Virus record (IMG/VR): IMGVR_UViG_3300021178_000035
Coordinates: 1 to 27,898 of that record
Source of the DNA: a virus
Direction: 5' to 3' (one strand)
Length of the DNA stretch: 27,898 bases
The notes below the pieces were generated by a model that did not search any database, was not told the DNA's origin, and saw only the letters and a list, made by a program, of their open reading frames with translations. Positions 21,411 through 27,898 of the stretch are shown piece by piece; positions within the stretch are counted from its first letter, which is position 1, and each line of letters begins with the position of its first letter. The position numbers were made by a program, and so were the translations under genes.

Positions 21411-21682
21411 TAAACGAATTCATCGCGGTATGGAGACGGGATCCTTTCTCGGGAACACTCGCCGGATGGCAGCTTCTCTCCCAGGACATGCTCCACCGTC
21501 TGCCACATATCATCGCCAGGCTTCGCCTGCTTGATAGTCAGCAGCATAATAAGCTGTTCTTTCGTCAGGCTCGTCATCTCGAAATCGTCCTGCGTTAGCT
21601 CGCAGCGATGGTAGGACGCATAGAGAATCTGGCGCAGGAGCACTAACTCGAAACCGGTGGTTGTGATTAGATCGCATAACAT
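21410..21682 (-). CDS. Hypothetical protein (90 aa)
   Basis: The start chosen is ATG 21682, two bases after the previous stop; an in-frame GTG at 21691 overlapping that stop is equally possible. The open frame extends to 21820, but that part overlaps the upstream gene and is shadow. The product has MTSLTKEQLIMLLTIKQAKP as a helical core and a charged end (CSRERIPSPYRDEFV). No family is recognised. It is the last minus-strand gene before the terminator at 21371-21410. Confidence 0.55.
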   Translation of the reverse strand: MLCDLITTTGFELVLLRQILYASYHRCELTQDDFEMTSLTKEQLIMLLTIKQAKPGDDMWQTVEHVLGEKLPSGECSRERIPSPYRDEFV

Positions 21683-21683
21683 A

Positions 21684-21881
21684 TCATTCACGCGGCGGCC
21701 AGTAGGTATATTCCGGATCAGGCGGCGGCATGCCAAGGATCGCCCTAGCCCGAGCGATTTCCGGCCACCATTCAACGGCGCAATCATGATGCTCGCATTC
21801 ATCGTCAGCATTCGCCGCAATTTCTGCGGCTCCCAAAAGGCTCATTAAAACTGCCCTCGGTACAAGTACGTCAGATTCCAT
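21684..21881 (-). CDS. Small acidic hypothetical protein (65 aa)
   Basis: Two consecutive ATG codons (21884 and 21881) follow AAGGAG; the second has the better five-base spacing. The sequence MESDVLVPRAVLMSLLGAAE is followed by an acidic His/Cys-containing segment (DDECEHHDCAVEWWPEIA) and ends PDPEYTYWPPRE. The CEHHDC cluster could bind a metal, but the pattern is not a known finger. The ribosome binding site overlaps the stop region of the DUF115 gene, so they are likely co-transcribed. Confidence 0.65.
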   Translation of the reverse strand: MESDVLVPRAVLMSLLGAAEIAANADDECEHHDCAVEWWPEIARARAILGMPPPDPEYTYWPPRE

Positions 21882-21890
21882 CATTGCTCC

Positions 21891-23339
21891 TTAAATGCAC
21901 AGATCACCTATCATCACCTCGCAAAGCGCATGCATCGTCAGCGCCTGACTACGCAGCGCCGCGCGGAATACCGTCTCCGCGTCTTGGCCTTTGGAAAACC
22001 GGTACTGCGTTTGCAAATTCAGGTTATTCGAAATCGAACAGAAGATGAAGTTGAACAATTGGCACAGATCGCGGTCGACCATTTCGCTGACGACGAGCAT
22101 TTTAGCGACGTGGCTGGAATCGCTGCCGTTTTCTAGCCAGGCAAGCGCCTTGTCACAGATTCCCTGAACTTTTTGCGCGTTCTCGATAATGCGCGGAATG
22201 TCCTGCATCCGATCACGAATCGGCTTGATGATATAGTTCGGTTCATGCACTAGAAACGGCGACACGTCCAGGTCGCCCATCACCGTACCCTTGATCTTGG
22301 CCAAGCCGCCGCAGTTGATCACCGTGCGATCAGGATACGCCGTCAAAATGTGCTCGATATCGGACTTGAATAGCGAATACAGCCCGCACGTCTCGACCTG
22401 CTGGCCGTTGTTGCCGTCGACCATGAATCGCCGCATGTGATGGACTTCGGCCATCGATTCATGCGGCGAACAGTGGCCGTCGAGCGCCAGCTTATGCGCC
22501 ACATCCGCATGCGTCACGCTGCCTTCGCCGTAGGCATGGTCTTGGCCAATCAGATAGATCGGATTGCAGCCAGCCAAGAGCGCCGCGGCAATCGACAGCG
22601 AGCCCGTGCTGCGTCCTGCATAGGCGCGGCCAACGTCAGGCGCGAGCCAGGAACACAGGTAATCAGGCGTCATCCACCACAGCGCCTTGCCGTTGAATGC
22701 GTAAGCAGCACGTCGGTCAATAACCGGCAGCGCAATCAGCCGCGAGCCGCCATCGCCAGCGGCTTCGACCATCATCAGGTTTTCCTTCGTGCGCTCCAAC
22801 ATGCAGGTAAACTGCGGCACAAAGTCGATGCCGGCCGCCATGGCGTCGCAGCAAAACACGTAATGCGTCTCGGGATTGATCCGCGACAGGTACGCTTGCG
22901 CCGTTGGCCCTGCGCCCAGGCATATTGCCGGCTTGCCGACCAGCGCGTTGTGTAGGCTTGCCGTATTCGGGCACGTCTCCAGATACTTGCCTTGCAGGAT
23001 CGCGTTACGAGCACCATGCCAACTATCCAATGGGCAATTGCCGATGTCGTCGATGATCATTTCCAGCAGGCGGTGGATCGCTGGCAGCCATTCGGCCCTG
23101 ATATCTGCCGCCGCTGTCGGATGGTCGTCCTGCACGCGCAATCCGCCCATGCTGGCAACCTGTTCGTGCGTGAAGAATCGCCAGCGGATAGCGCGTAGGC
23201 ATTCGTCGAGCGTTTCGACTTTGTGGAATGTAATAGTCTTATCACAATCTTCAGGAATCGTTTCGCCTGGCAGTACGATAACGTCTGACCGTGGATAGAT
23301 ATTGAAACAGCGACCGACGCCGATGCAGAGGACGGTCAT
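21891..23339 (-). CDS. DUF115 / MptE-like protein (482 aa)
   Basis: ATG 23339 overlaps the previous stop (ATGA). Residues 136-147 (KPAICLGAGPTA) form a nucleotide-binding-type GxGP loop. Residues 244-270 (STGSLSIAAALLAGCNPIYL followed by IGQDHAY) match the signature of the DUF115/6-hydroxymethylpterin pyrophosphokinase MptE-like family. Members occur as archaeal pterin enzymes and in bacterial Maf-type proteins that transfer nonulosonic (sialic-like) sugars to flagellin. In a phage it could modify a virion or host-surface protein, or act in nucleotide/cofactor chemistry; substrate unknown. It is the largest gene of the accessory island between terminase and portal. Confidence 0.75.
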   Translation of the reverse strand: MTVLCIGVGRCFNIYPRSDVIVLPGETIPEDCDKTITFHKVETLDECLRAIRWRFFTHEQVASMGGLRVQDDHPTAAADIRAEWLPAIHRLLEMIIDDIGNCPLDSWHGARNAILQGKYLETCPNTASLHNALVGKPAICLGAGPTAQAYLSRINPETHYVFCCDAMAAGIDFVPQFTCMLERTKENLMMVEAAGDGGSRLIALPVIDRRAAYAFNGKALWWMTPDYLCSWLAPDVGRAYAGRSTGSLSIAAALLAGCNPIYLIGQDHAYGEGSVTHADVAHKLALDGHCSPHESMAEVHHMRRFMVDGNNGQQVETCGLYSLFKSDIEHILTAYPDRTVINCGGLAKIKGTVMGDLDVSPFLVHEPNYIIKPIRDRMQDIPRIIENAQKVQGICDKALAWLENGSDSSHVAKMLVVSEMVDRDLCQLFNFIFCSISNNLNLQTQYRFSKGQDAETVFRAALRSQALTMHALCEVMIGDLCI

Positions 23340-23668
23340 CCGAGCTCCTTCTTTGCCTCAATTATTTTATGTAAATGTGCCCTAGCTAGATCCATGCATG
23401 TTTCTGACTGCCTTTTCCATTCATCACGATCCTTTTCAGCGGCCAACCGCTTTTTAGTTTCCTCCATAATGTCTCGGCGCAGATTAGCGATAATTTGGTC
23501 ACGGTCGCAATCTGGATTGCCTGGAATCGGCAACCCTAATTCCTGCGGAACGTCTTCCCATTTTGGCATTTCAATTGGTTGCCCAGAGAACCCAAAAGCA
23601 AGAGACGCTGACATCTGTTGCAGGATAAATTTTCCTTCACGTTTCACGAAACGCAGCGCGGCAATCAC
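23336..23668 (-). CDS. Coiled-coil hypothetical protein (110 aa)
   Basis: The start is GTG 23668, which overlaps the previous stop as GTGA; the longer frame to 23719 begins inside the neighbour and is less likely. The N-terminal half (MIAALRFVKREGKFILQQMS...) is mixed, with a Pro-rich segment (PKWEDVPQELGLPIPGNPDC). Residues about 62-108 form a charged helix or coiled coil (MEETKKRLAAEKDRDEWKRQ). It overlaps the DUF115 start (ATGA), suggesting coupled expression. Function unknown. Confidence 0.65.
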   Translation of the reverse strand: MIAALRFVKREGKFILQQMSASLAFGFSGQPIEMPKWEDVPQELGLPIPGNPDCDRDQIIANLRRDIMEETKKRLAAEKDRDEWKRQSETCMDLARAHLHKIIEAKKELG

Positions 23669-24048
23669 ACCGCCACCAATCCCACGCCTTCGCATTTCTC
23701 GCACGGCTTGCCGCTGCATGGCCGGCAGAGGTCGCAGACTTTCAGGCCTGAATTTTTCAGTTTTACTTCGCCTTTGCCCAAGCAGATAGTGCAGATATTG
23801 CCGTCAGCCGCATAACCTCTGCGGCCGGCTATCCGACACGGGCATACAACTTTATCTTCGGGATGGTGGCCGAAGACGTGGTACATGTGCACGCTGCCGG
23901 GGTCATACCGACCGACGTACTGGTCAGCGATTTGCTTCTTCAGCAGCCCGACGCCTTTGCATAGATCGCATTCGCCAATCAAGTCATTGCACTTGGGACA
24001 GCGGACTTTGACGAAAGTATAATAGAGGCGGGAGAGGAGTTTTTTCAT
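23665..24048 (-). CDS. DnaJ-like Cys-rich zinc cluster protein (127 aa)
   Basis: ATG 24048 overlaps the upstream stop (ATGA). The protein carries CPKC (17-20), CDLCKGVG (27-34), CPC (69-71), CTICLGKG (86-93), CDLC (105-108) and CEKCEGVG (116-123). Three of these are the CxxCxGxG repeat of the DnaJ central zinc-finger domain, yet there is no J-domain (no HPD motif). Stand-alone CxxCxGxG proteins bind unfolded or partner proteins or carry zinc for assembly; here a small co-chaperone or RNA-binding role is possible. The exact family is unclear. Confidence 0.75.
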   Translation of the reverse strand: MKKLLSRLYYTFVKVRCPKCNDLIGECDLCKGVGLLKKQIADQYVGRYDPGSVHMYHVFGHHPEDKVVCPCRIAGRRGYAADGNICTICLGKGEVKLKNSGLKVCDLCRPCSGKPCEKCEGVGLVAV

Positions 24049-24281
24049 TTTTTATCCGGTGATCCGTGAATTACGTAAATGAACCCTAGCGATTGCGTCG
24101 TTGCCGCGAAAAGATCAGTTAGCGCCTTCGTACAATTCTCTGGCATACCCTTTTTCTCCGCTCTCACATAAAGTTCAATGATACCGTGCAGCGTTTTGAG
24201 CGTCGTGTCTTGGTTGATCGGCAGAACATGATCGTCCTTATCCATCGTCATGACCTCGCCTGGCCTACATTTTTTGAACAT
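24045..24281 (-). CDS. Hypothetical protein (78 aa)
   Basis: The start chosen is ATG 24281 (MFKKCRPGEVMTMDKDDHVL), two bases downstream of a relic terminase stop codon. A longer frame from TTG 24353 reads through the duplicated terminase tail in another frame and is probably an artefact. The product is mixed alpha/beta with a helical centre (TTLKTLHGIIELYVRAEKKG) and ends ...IHGSPDKK. No family is recognised. In the inferred ancestor this gene followed the large terminase directly. Confidence 0.6.
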   Translation of the reverse strand: MFKKCRPGEVMTMDKDDHVLPINQDTTLKTLHGIIELYVRAEKKGMPENCTKALTDLFAATTQSLGFIYVIHGSPDKK

Positions 24282-24283
24282 AC

Positions 24284-24330
24284 TTATAACGTCCCTATAT
24301 TCCCATAAACCCGCTTGGGTCGTGGTTTGT
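24284..24330 (-). repeat. Relic second copy of the large-terminase 3' end
   Basis: Read on the minus strand this encodes KPRPKRVYGNIGTL and a TAA stop, matching the true terminase end KPRPKRIYGNIGTL at 13 of 14 residues. The 47 bases match 24519-24565 at 36 positions, and nearly all differences are synonymous or lie in the stop codon. It lies between two intact genes and is not part of a long frame in the terminase register. Confidence 0.9.
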
Positions 24331-24345
24331 AGTTTTTCACAGATA

Positions 24346-24522
24346 TTACTCAACCTCTATCAGCCTTTCGATGTCGAACCACTCCTCAACTGGCTCGCCC
24401 TTGCTATTCAGGGCAGAAACACCGCAACGGTCTTTCCCAGTAATATATCTACAGATTGCCGTCACCTTGCCAGTGAATCCAGTAATTATGTCTTTTGCAA
24501 TCATCCCGAGTTGAATAGTCAT
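24346..24522 (-). CDS. Small phage 'TGFTGKV' protein (58 aa)
   Basis: The start chosen is ATG 24522, which overlaps the terminase stop (ATGA); the longer open frame to 24651 lies over the terminase gene. The product has KDIITGFTGKVTAICRYITG followed by KDRCGVSALNSKGEP and WFDIERLIEVE. This pattern ('D.VTGFTG.VT.r..YltGc.r..v.......p...WFDe.RL') is a common small phage protein of unknown function that often lies near packaging or structural genes. It appears to have been inserted together with a second terminase tail, which lies just downstream. Confidence 0.75.
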   Translation of the reverse strand: MTIQLGMIAKDIITGFTGKVTAICRYITGKDRCGVSALNSKGEPVEEWFDIERLIEVE

Positions 24523-24565
24523 AATGTTCCTATGTTTCCGTAAATGCGCTTTGGGCGCGGTTTGT
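24519..24565 (-). repeat. Authentic terminase 3' end, partner of the relic copy
   Basis: These are the terminal codons KPRPKRIYGNIGTL and stop of the large terminase gene. They are the partner of 24284-24330, offset 235 bases. Confidence 0.9.
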
Positions 24566-26486
24566 TGAAGGTGAGTAAATGATACCGATGCATCGCCATG
24601 CAGTACGTGCGGCAATCGAGCCAATCCCAGCGGCCTTTGAACTTTTCCCAACGCATTTTCTTCTCATCGAACTTTTCGCCGCACAAATGCTCAAGATAAG
24701 CAAGATCCGAATGATTAGTGCCAAGTCCAGACGGTAGATGCGCGGCGCCTGGCTCGCCAATCATACGCAGAAAGCTGCGCTGCGCTTCCATACGCATAGG
24801 ATTGGTGTCAATATGAACACGATGCTGGCGCAGATGCCAGCCATCCGACCTGCGCATATAGAGAACGCCTGGATAATCCGCGACTTTATCGCCTGTTTTG
24901 TGATGCATCCGTGACGCTTTTTGCGCACTGGCGCCATAGAGTGGCCACCATTCGAAGCGCGTTTTGAGCCAATTTACGATATCATCCGTCCTGAAATTGG
25001 CGTCAACGCCCCGTTTGGCAATCGGCAGCTCGCCAGCAATCTCCCGCGTCAGACCATCGATGCGCGTCAGCACGCCATGTAGGTCATTAACCGTCATCTC
25101 TTCCCGCGCCATGGTCGCGTGCTCATAGCCCCAGGCAATATCCCAGGTCGAACCATCCGGTCCGCCGCCCATAAAGAGCCAATAACAGCGATTCGCCTGC
25201 ACATCCACTGCCACCGTGGCCCATTTCGCGCCTTCGGGATGATCGGCTATGTGCCGCGAATAGCTTTGCAGGTCCGTATTGTCTTTCCTGTCCGAGTACG
25301 CTTGCGTTGGCCCCCACTGGCTGGCCTCTGAGCGTCTAAGCAGATATTTCGAGTCGATTTGCGTGGCAATGTCGTCAACGTTTTCGTCGTCACGGTATTG
25401 TAGGACCTGTTGGTCGTGCGCGAACTGCCGCATTGGTTCGTGGTTGCCTTTGTCGCGGTCTGCGATGGCGGCAGCATGGCGTTCAGCCGACAGCACCAGC
25501 GTTTTCCATGGGCAATCGAGGGCTGTGCTCCTAAGTCCAAATACGCTTGATTGCAAATTATCGGATGAATATCGGAATGAACCAAAAGCAAAGCAGGACA
25601 TCCTTTCAGCTTCAGAAATAAGTTCCCCACATTTGGTGCAAAAGAGACATGCAGTATGGGCGTTCCCTCTGGCAGACTTTTCGTACTTGAACGTTTCCCA
25701 CTCAAATCGCGTCCATTCCGGACAGTGCGGGCATTTGTACTCAATCCGGCCTTTGGTGCTTTTTTCATACATGTCCACGATGTTGGAATGATCGTTCTCA
25801 CGGTGCTCGGAATCGTCTTTCTTGATCGTGCTCACATAAAACTGAATCGCCGTTTCTGCGTATCGGTCCACACGCCTGCCGATACGCATGAGTGCATCCT
25901 GCTCCCAGTCGTCAACCTCATCGACCAAGAGCTTGCGCGCCGTTAAAGCTGCTTGCCCTGACTGTCCACGGCCTCCAGCCGCCATGAACACGAGCGTACC
26001 GCCGCCCTTGCCGTTCTTCCTGACAAATGGGACAAACCGTGGTTTACTGCCGCCCTTGCTCGTTGGACCGATGTTTGGCAAATATCCTTCAAGACCGGCG
26101 CCAGTGATTGCTGGTCTGAGCTTGAGTTGCCAGATATCTCCACCGAGATCACGAGTCGGTAACGCATAGATGACATTCTGCCCCACTTCCACCATGTCGC
26201 GGAATCCGCATTGCTGCATGATCCATGATTTTCCACCGCCCTGCGCATCGCTGGCAAACATGAACTTGATGTATTTGTGATCTGGCTGGTCATAACCGCC
26301 ATCGAGTGCATTCAGCATGATCCACTGCGCCGGATGCGATGTGGGATCGTATGGCGTCATGCGCCCATTTTCATCCTGACTGTCTGGCAGCGTCAGTGTG
26401 TAGGCAAAAGCCAGATGCGACAATGGCTCAGGTCGCTGCTTCCAGAACTCAGCACGGCGGTTGTCGAGTTCGAGGAGGGTGCTCAC
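24519..26486 (-). CDS. Terminase large subunit, lambda GpA family (655 aa)
   Basis: ATG 26486 overlaps the small-subunit stop (ATGA). The N-terminal ATPase has a Walker A-like loop SDAQGGGKS (79-87) and Walker B LLVDEVDDW (186-194). A four-Cys zinc site follows (CPHC 252-255, CTKC 283-286), typical of GpA-type enzymes. The nuclease domain includes VAVDVQANRCYW with Asp428 and a C-terminal DWLDCRTYCMAMH stretch. It cuts concatemeric phage DNA and drives packaging through the portal, in complex with the small subunit. Length agrees with lambda gpA-type proteins (about 640-660). A diverged copy of its last 14 codons lies downstream. Confidence 0.93.
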   Translation of the reverse strand: MSTLLELDNRRAEFWKQRPEPLSHLAFAYTLTLPDSQDENGRMTPYDPTSHPAQWIMLNALDGGYDQPDHKYIKFMFASDAQGGGKSWIMQQCGFRDMVEVGQNVIYALPTRDLGGDIWQLKLRPAITGAGLEGYLPNIGPTSKGGSKPRFVPFVRKNGKGGGTLVFMAAGGRGQSGQAALTARKLLVDEVDDWEQDALMRIGRRVDRYAETAIQFYVSTIKKDDSEHRENDHSNIVDMYEKSTKGRIEYKCPHCPEWTRFEWETFKYEKSARGNAHTACLFCTKCGELISEAERMSCFAFGSFRYSSDNLQSSVFGLRSTALDCPWKTLVLSAERHAAAIADRDKGNHEPMRQFAHDQQVLQYRDDENVDDIATQIDSKYLLRRSEASQWGPTQAYSDRKDNTDLQSYSRHIADHPEGAKWATVAVDVQANRCYWLFMGGGPDGSTWDIAWGYEHATMAREEMTVNDLHGVLTRIDGLTREIAGELPIAKRGVDANFRTDDIVNWLKTRFEWWPLYGASAQKASRMHHKTGDKVADYPGVLYMRRSDGWHLRQHRVHIDTNPMRMEAQRSFLRMIGEPGAAHLPSGLGTNHSDLAYLEHLCGEKFDEKKMRWEKFKGRWDWLDCRTYCMAMHRYHLLTFNKPRPKRIYGNIGTL

Positions 26487-27007
26487 TTGTGCACCTTCCC
26501 CAGCGCATCCGCCATCTCATACCGCCACTTCTTGAACCGTTCCATGAACACCTTGCGAATGTCAGGTGTCACGCCGTCAATGCCGTCGATGAGTCGCTGA
26601 ACCTTTTCAGCTTCGACGACAATCGCTTGGTTCAAGAGATCGTCGCGTTCTTCGACGTCTTCTTTGGAAAACATTTCCTTCTTCGTCTGCTCCACTTCGA
26701 TCCTGAGCAGCTCGTTCTTCAGTTCCTGTTCACGAATCTGCTCACGCCGTATCGCTTCCAACGCTGGATACTGCTTGCCCATCGCCGCATCGTAGGAACA
26801 GGTCCCTGGTAGTTCCAGGCCATCAGGCCTGACATAATTGGTCGCCCAGTCTTTGCGCGTGATGCCTTTGCCATTGGCCACCATCCAGGCTTTCCACGCT
26901 TCAATGTCCGGCTCTTGCGGTGTTGTCGGATCTCTCTTCCAACGATGGAGATTCCTGACACTGACTTTCAGTGCTTCCGCCAAATCGGTCCAGCCGTCAT
27001 CGTTCAT
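26483..27007 (-). CDS. Terminase small subunit-like protein (174 aa)
   Basis: The start chosen is ATG 27007 (MNDDGWTDLAEALKVSVRNL), which overlaps the previous stop as ATGA; the longer frame to 27223 is shadow of the neighbour. Residues 6-26 form a helix-turn-helix (LAEALKVSVRNLHRWKRD), as in DNA-binding small terminases. The middle (about 85-125) is a charged coiled coil (EAIRREQIREQELKNELLRI) likely to mediate oligomerisation. The C-terminus (FKKWRYEMADALGKVHK) could contact the large subunit. It recognises the packaging site; position directly before GpA supports the call. Confidence 0.8.
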   Translation of the reverse strand: MNDDGWTDLAEALKVSVRNLHRWKRDPTTPQEPDIEAWKAWMVANGKGITRKDWATNYVRPDGLELPGTCSYDAAMGKQYPALEAIRREQIREQELKNELLRIEVEQTKKEMFSKEDVEERDDLLNQAIVVEAEKVQRLIDGIDGVTPDIRKVFMERFKKWRYEMADALGKVHK

Positions 27008-27306
27008 ATGTCTTTCAGATCTTCTGGGCTTGCCATACACTTCTCGGCTTCCTTCATGCGGATAACGGCACATTGAAAACAGCGCAGCAATGCTTGATCG
27101 AATGTTTTGCCAGCACCTGACGCAGTGACGAACGGCCATGCGCCCCAACGAACGCGCCATGCGACTCGATCCTCTCTGTCGAAGTCCATGCGCATGCACG
27201 CCCAGATGTGACGCTCCAGCCATGCCAGAGCACGATCGGGCGGGAAATGATCCGCGCGCAGCAATGCGTGGCCCTCTATCTCAATTTGTTCCTGGCAGAC
27301 TATCAA
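27004..27306 (-). CDS. Hypothetical protein (100 aa)
   Basis: TTG 27306 overlaps the HNH stop (TTGA) and the end overlaps the small terminase ATG (ATGA). The product contains RALAWLERHIWACMRMDFDR and WRVRWGAWPFVTASGAGKTF, then a Cys-containing helical end. The GAGKT string resembles a Walker A fragment, but there is no Walker B or fold context, so it is not called an ATPase. Its place between an HNH nuclease and terminase suggests packaging-associated expression. Family not recognised. Confidence 0.6.
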   Translation of the reverse strand: MIVCQEQIEIEGHALLRADHFPPDRALAWLERHIWACMRMDFDREDRVAWRVRWGAWPFVTASGAGKTFDQALLRCFQCAVIRMKEAEKCMASPEDLKDI

Positions 27307-27869
27307 ACGTTTGATACCTGCCGCTGATATGCCGCCATCGCTAACGGATGAATCTGCTTTTTATTCTTTTTTGCCCACAGCATGAGATCACTGATACGCT
27401 TACTGCTATTGCAGCTTTTGCAAGACGGCGCGATATTGTCGATGCGGTCACTGCCGCCGAGTTCTTGGCAGAGGATATGGTCAGCCGTCAGATCCTGACC
27501 GACCTTCAGCAGGTCCGATCGATAGGCGCCGCAATAGGCACACTGATATTCATACTGGATCAGCAGGTCGCACCATTCGTTCGGCGTCCAGTGTGCATGC
27601 ACGGCCGTCGACTTCGCCTTTGCCGCAGGAATCCCAGCGCCGGCACGGCCCATCGCCTCAAGGATCATGGCAATCGGCACATCCCAGAAGGCGGCGAGCT
27701 TCGCAACACTGGTCAGTGCCGGTCGAGATTTTCCCGACAGCCAGGCCGGCCAGATAATCATGCGACTACACCATGGTGGTCTCTCACGTTCTTGACAAAA
27801 GGCGGCCCATTTCGCATACTTCACAAGTGAATCGCCGAAGGTGATTGCCATATAAGAACTTACATCCAA
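27303..27869 (-). CDS. HNH endonuclease near the terminase (188 aa)
   Basis: The C-terminal half is an HNH nuclease: CAYCG (110-114), the catalytic-type DH pair at LTADHILCQELGGSDRIDNI (127-146) with Asn145, and CKSCNSSK (150-157), giving two zinc knuckles around a beta-beta-alpha metal fold. Phage HNH proteins next to terminase genes (HK97 gp74 type) stimulate terminase cutting and are part of packaging in several phages. The N-terminal half has a helix-rich stretch (SVAKLAAFWDVPIAMILEAM) reminiscent of the end of an XRE-type HTH but incomplete. Start: ATG 27869, with ATG 27851 as an alternative. Confidence 0.85.
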   Translation of the reverse strand: MDVSSYMAITFGDSLVKYAKWAAFCQERERPPWCSRMIIWPAWLSGKSRPALTSVAKLAAFWDVPIAMILEAMGRAGAGIPAAKAKSTAVHAHWTPNEWCDLLIQYEYQCAYCGAYRSDLLKVGQDLTADHILCQELGGSDRIDNIAPSCKSCNSSKRISDLMLWAKKNKKQIHPLAMAAYQRQVSNV

Positions 27870-27898
27870 ATAAAAGTGATAGGATTTACCGCGTAGCG
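27870..27898 (-). other. Window edge upstream of the HNH gene
   Basis: Only 29 bases remain. They are AT-rich near the gene and show no convincing promoter or ribosome binding site, so the transcription start of the minus block lies outside the window or cannot be seen. Confidence 0.4.

Noticed and set aside
21353-21598. Plus-strand open frame with protein-like sequence across the terminator
   Set aside because: It runs through the terminator stem and antisense to the 21410-21682 gene, with no ribosome binding site; treated as a shadow frame.
24282-24353. N-terminal extension of the 24045-24281 gene from TTG 24353
   Set aside because: It reads the duplicated terminase tail in a different frame; the ATG at 24281 directly after the relic stop is the simpler start.
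27004-27306. GAGKT string suggesting a Walker A ATPase
   Set aside because: There is no preceding glycine-rich loop context and no Walker B; a chance match in a 100-aa protein.

Overview
This window reads as part of the genome of a tailed double-stranded DNA bacteriophage or prophage, mainly its packaging, head and tail half. The recognisable genes are a lambda GpA-type large terminase, a lambda-family portal, an S78-type prohead protease fused to a major capsid protein, phage fibre-type proteins and an HNH endonuclease beside the terminase. Genes are densely packed, mostly with 1-8 base start/stop overlaps (ATGA, GTGA, TAATG). A Gram-negative, probably proteobacterial, host fits the GpA terminase, but the sequence does not settle this. 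No integrase, repressor, replication gene or endolysin is visible, so the window is only part of the genome.

Layout. Positions 1-1613 (+ strand) hold a string of very small, translationally coupled accessory genes. They start inside a glycine-rich repeat protein cut by the window edge and end with a Cys-rich zinc-ribbon protein. All genes from 27869 down to 1579 lie on the minus strand, so the two blocks converge and overlap slightly at 1579-1613. In minus-strand transcription order the large block is: an HNH nuclease, an unknown gene and the small and large terminase subunits (27.9-24.5 kb); an island of small accessory genes including a DUF115/MptE-like protein and a DnaJ-like Cys cluster protein (24.5-21.0 kb); a small protein in the gpW position, the portal, the protease-capsid fusion and a probable decoration protein (20.9-16.8 kb); a set of connector, membrane and fibre-like genes (16.8-9.5 kb); and a tail module with a probable terminator, tube, chaperone region, short tape-measure candidate, hub-like protein and distal appendages (9.5-1.6 kb).

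How it works together. Terminase cuts and pumps DNA through the portal into a prohead matured by the fused protease. The decoration and connector proteins stabilise and close the head, the tail module is built separately, and the beta-helical and fibre proteins are likely host-binding or surface-sugar-processing appendages. Several of these appendage genes sit between the head and tail modules, and one connector-like protein carries a fused fibre-like domain.

The most striking observation is a recombination scar. A second, diverged copy of the last 14 codons plus stop of the large terminase gene lies 235 bases downstream of the real one, just after a 58-residue gene. This marks how that gene, at the mouth of the accessory island, was acquired. 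Other points are a zinc-knuckle gene with a perfect ribosome binding site but an ACG in the start position, a plus-strand intrinsic terminator inside the minus-strand gene block, and RNA hairpins on both sides of the probable decoration gene.
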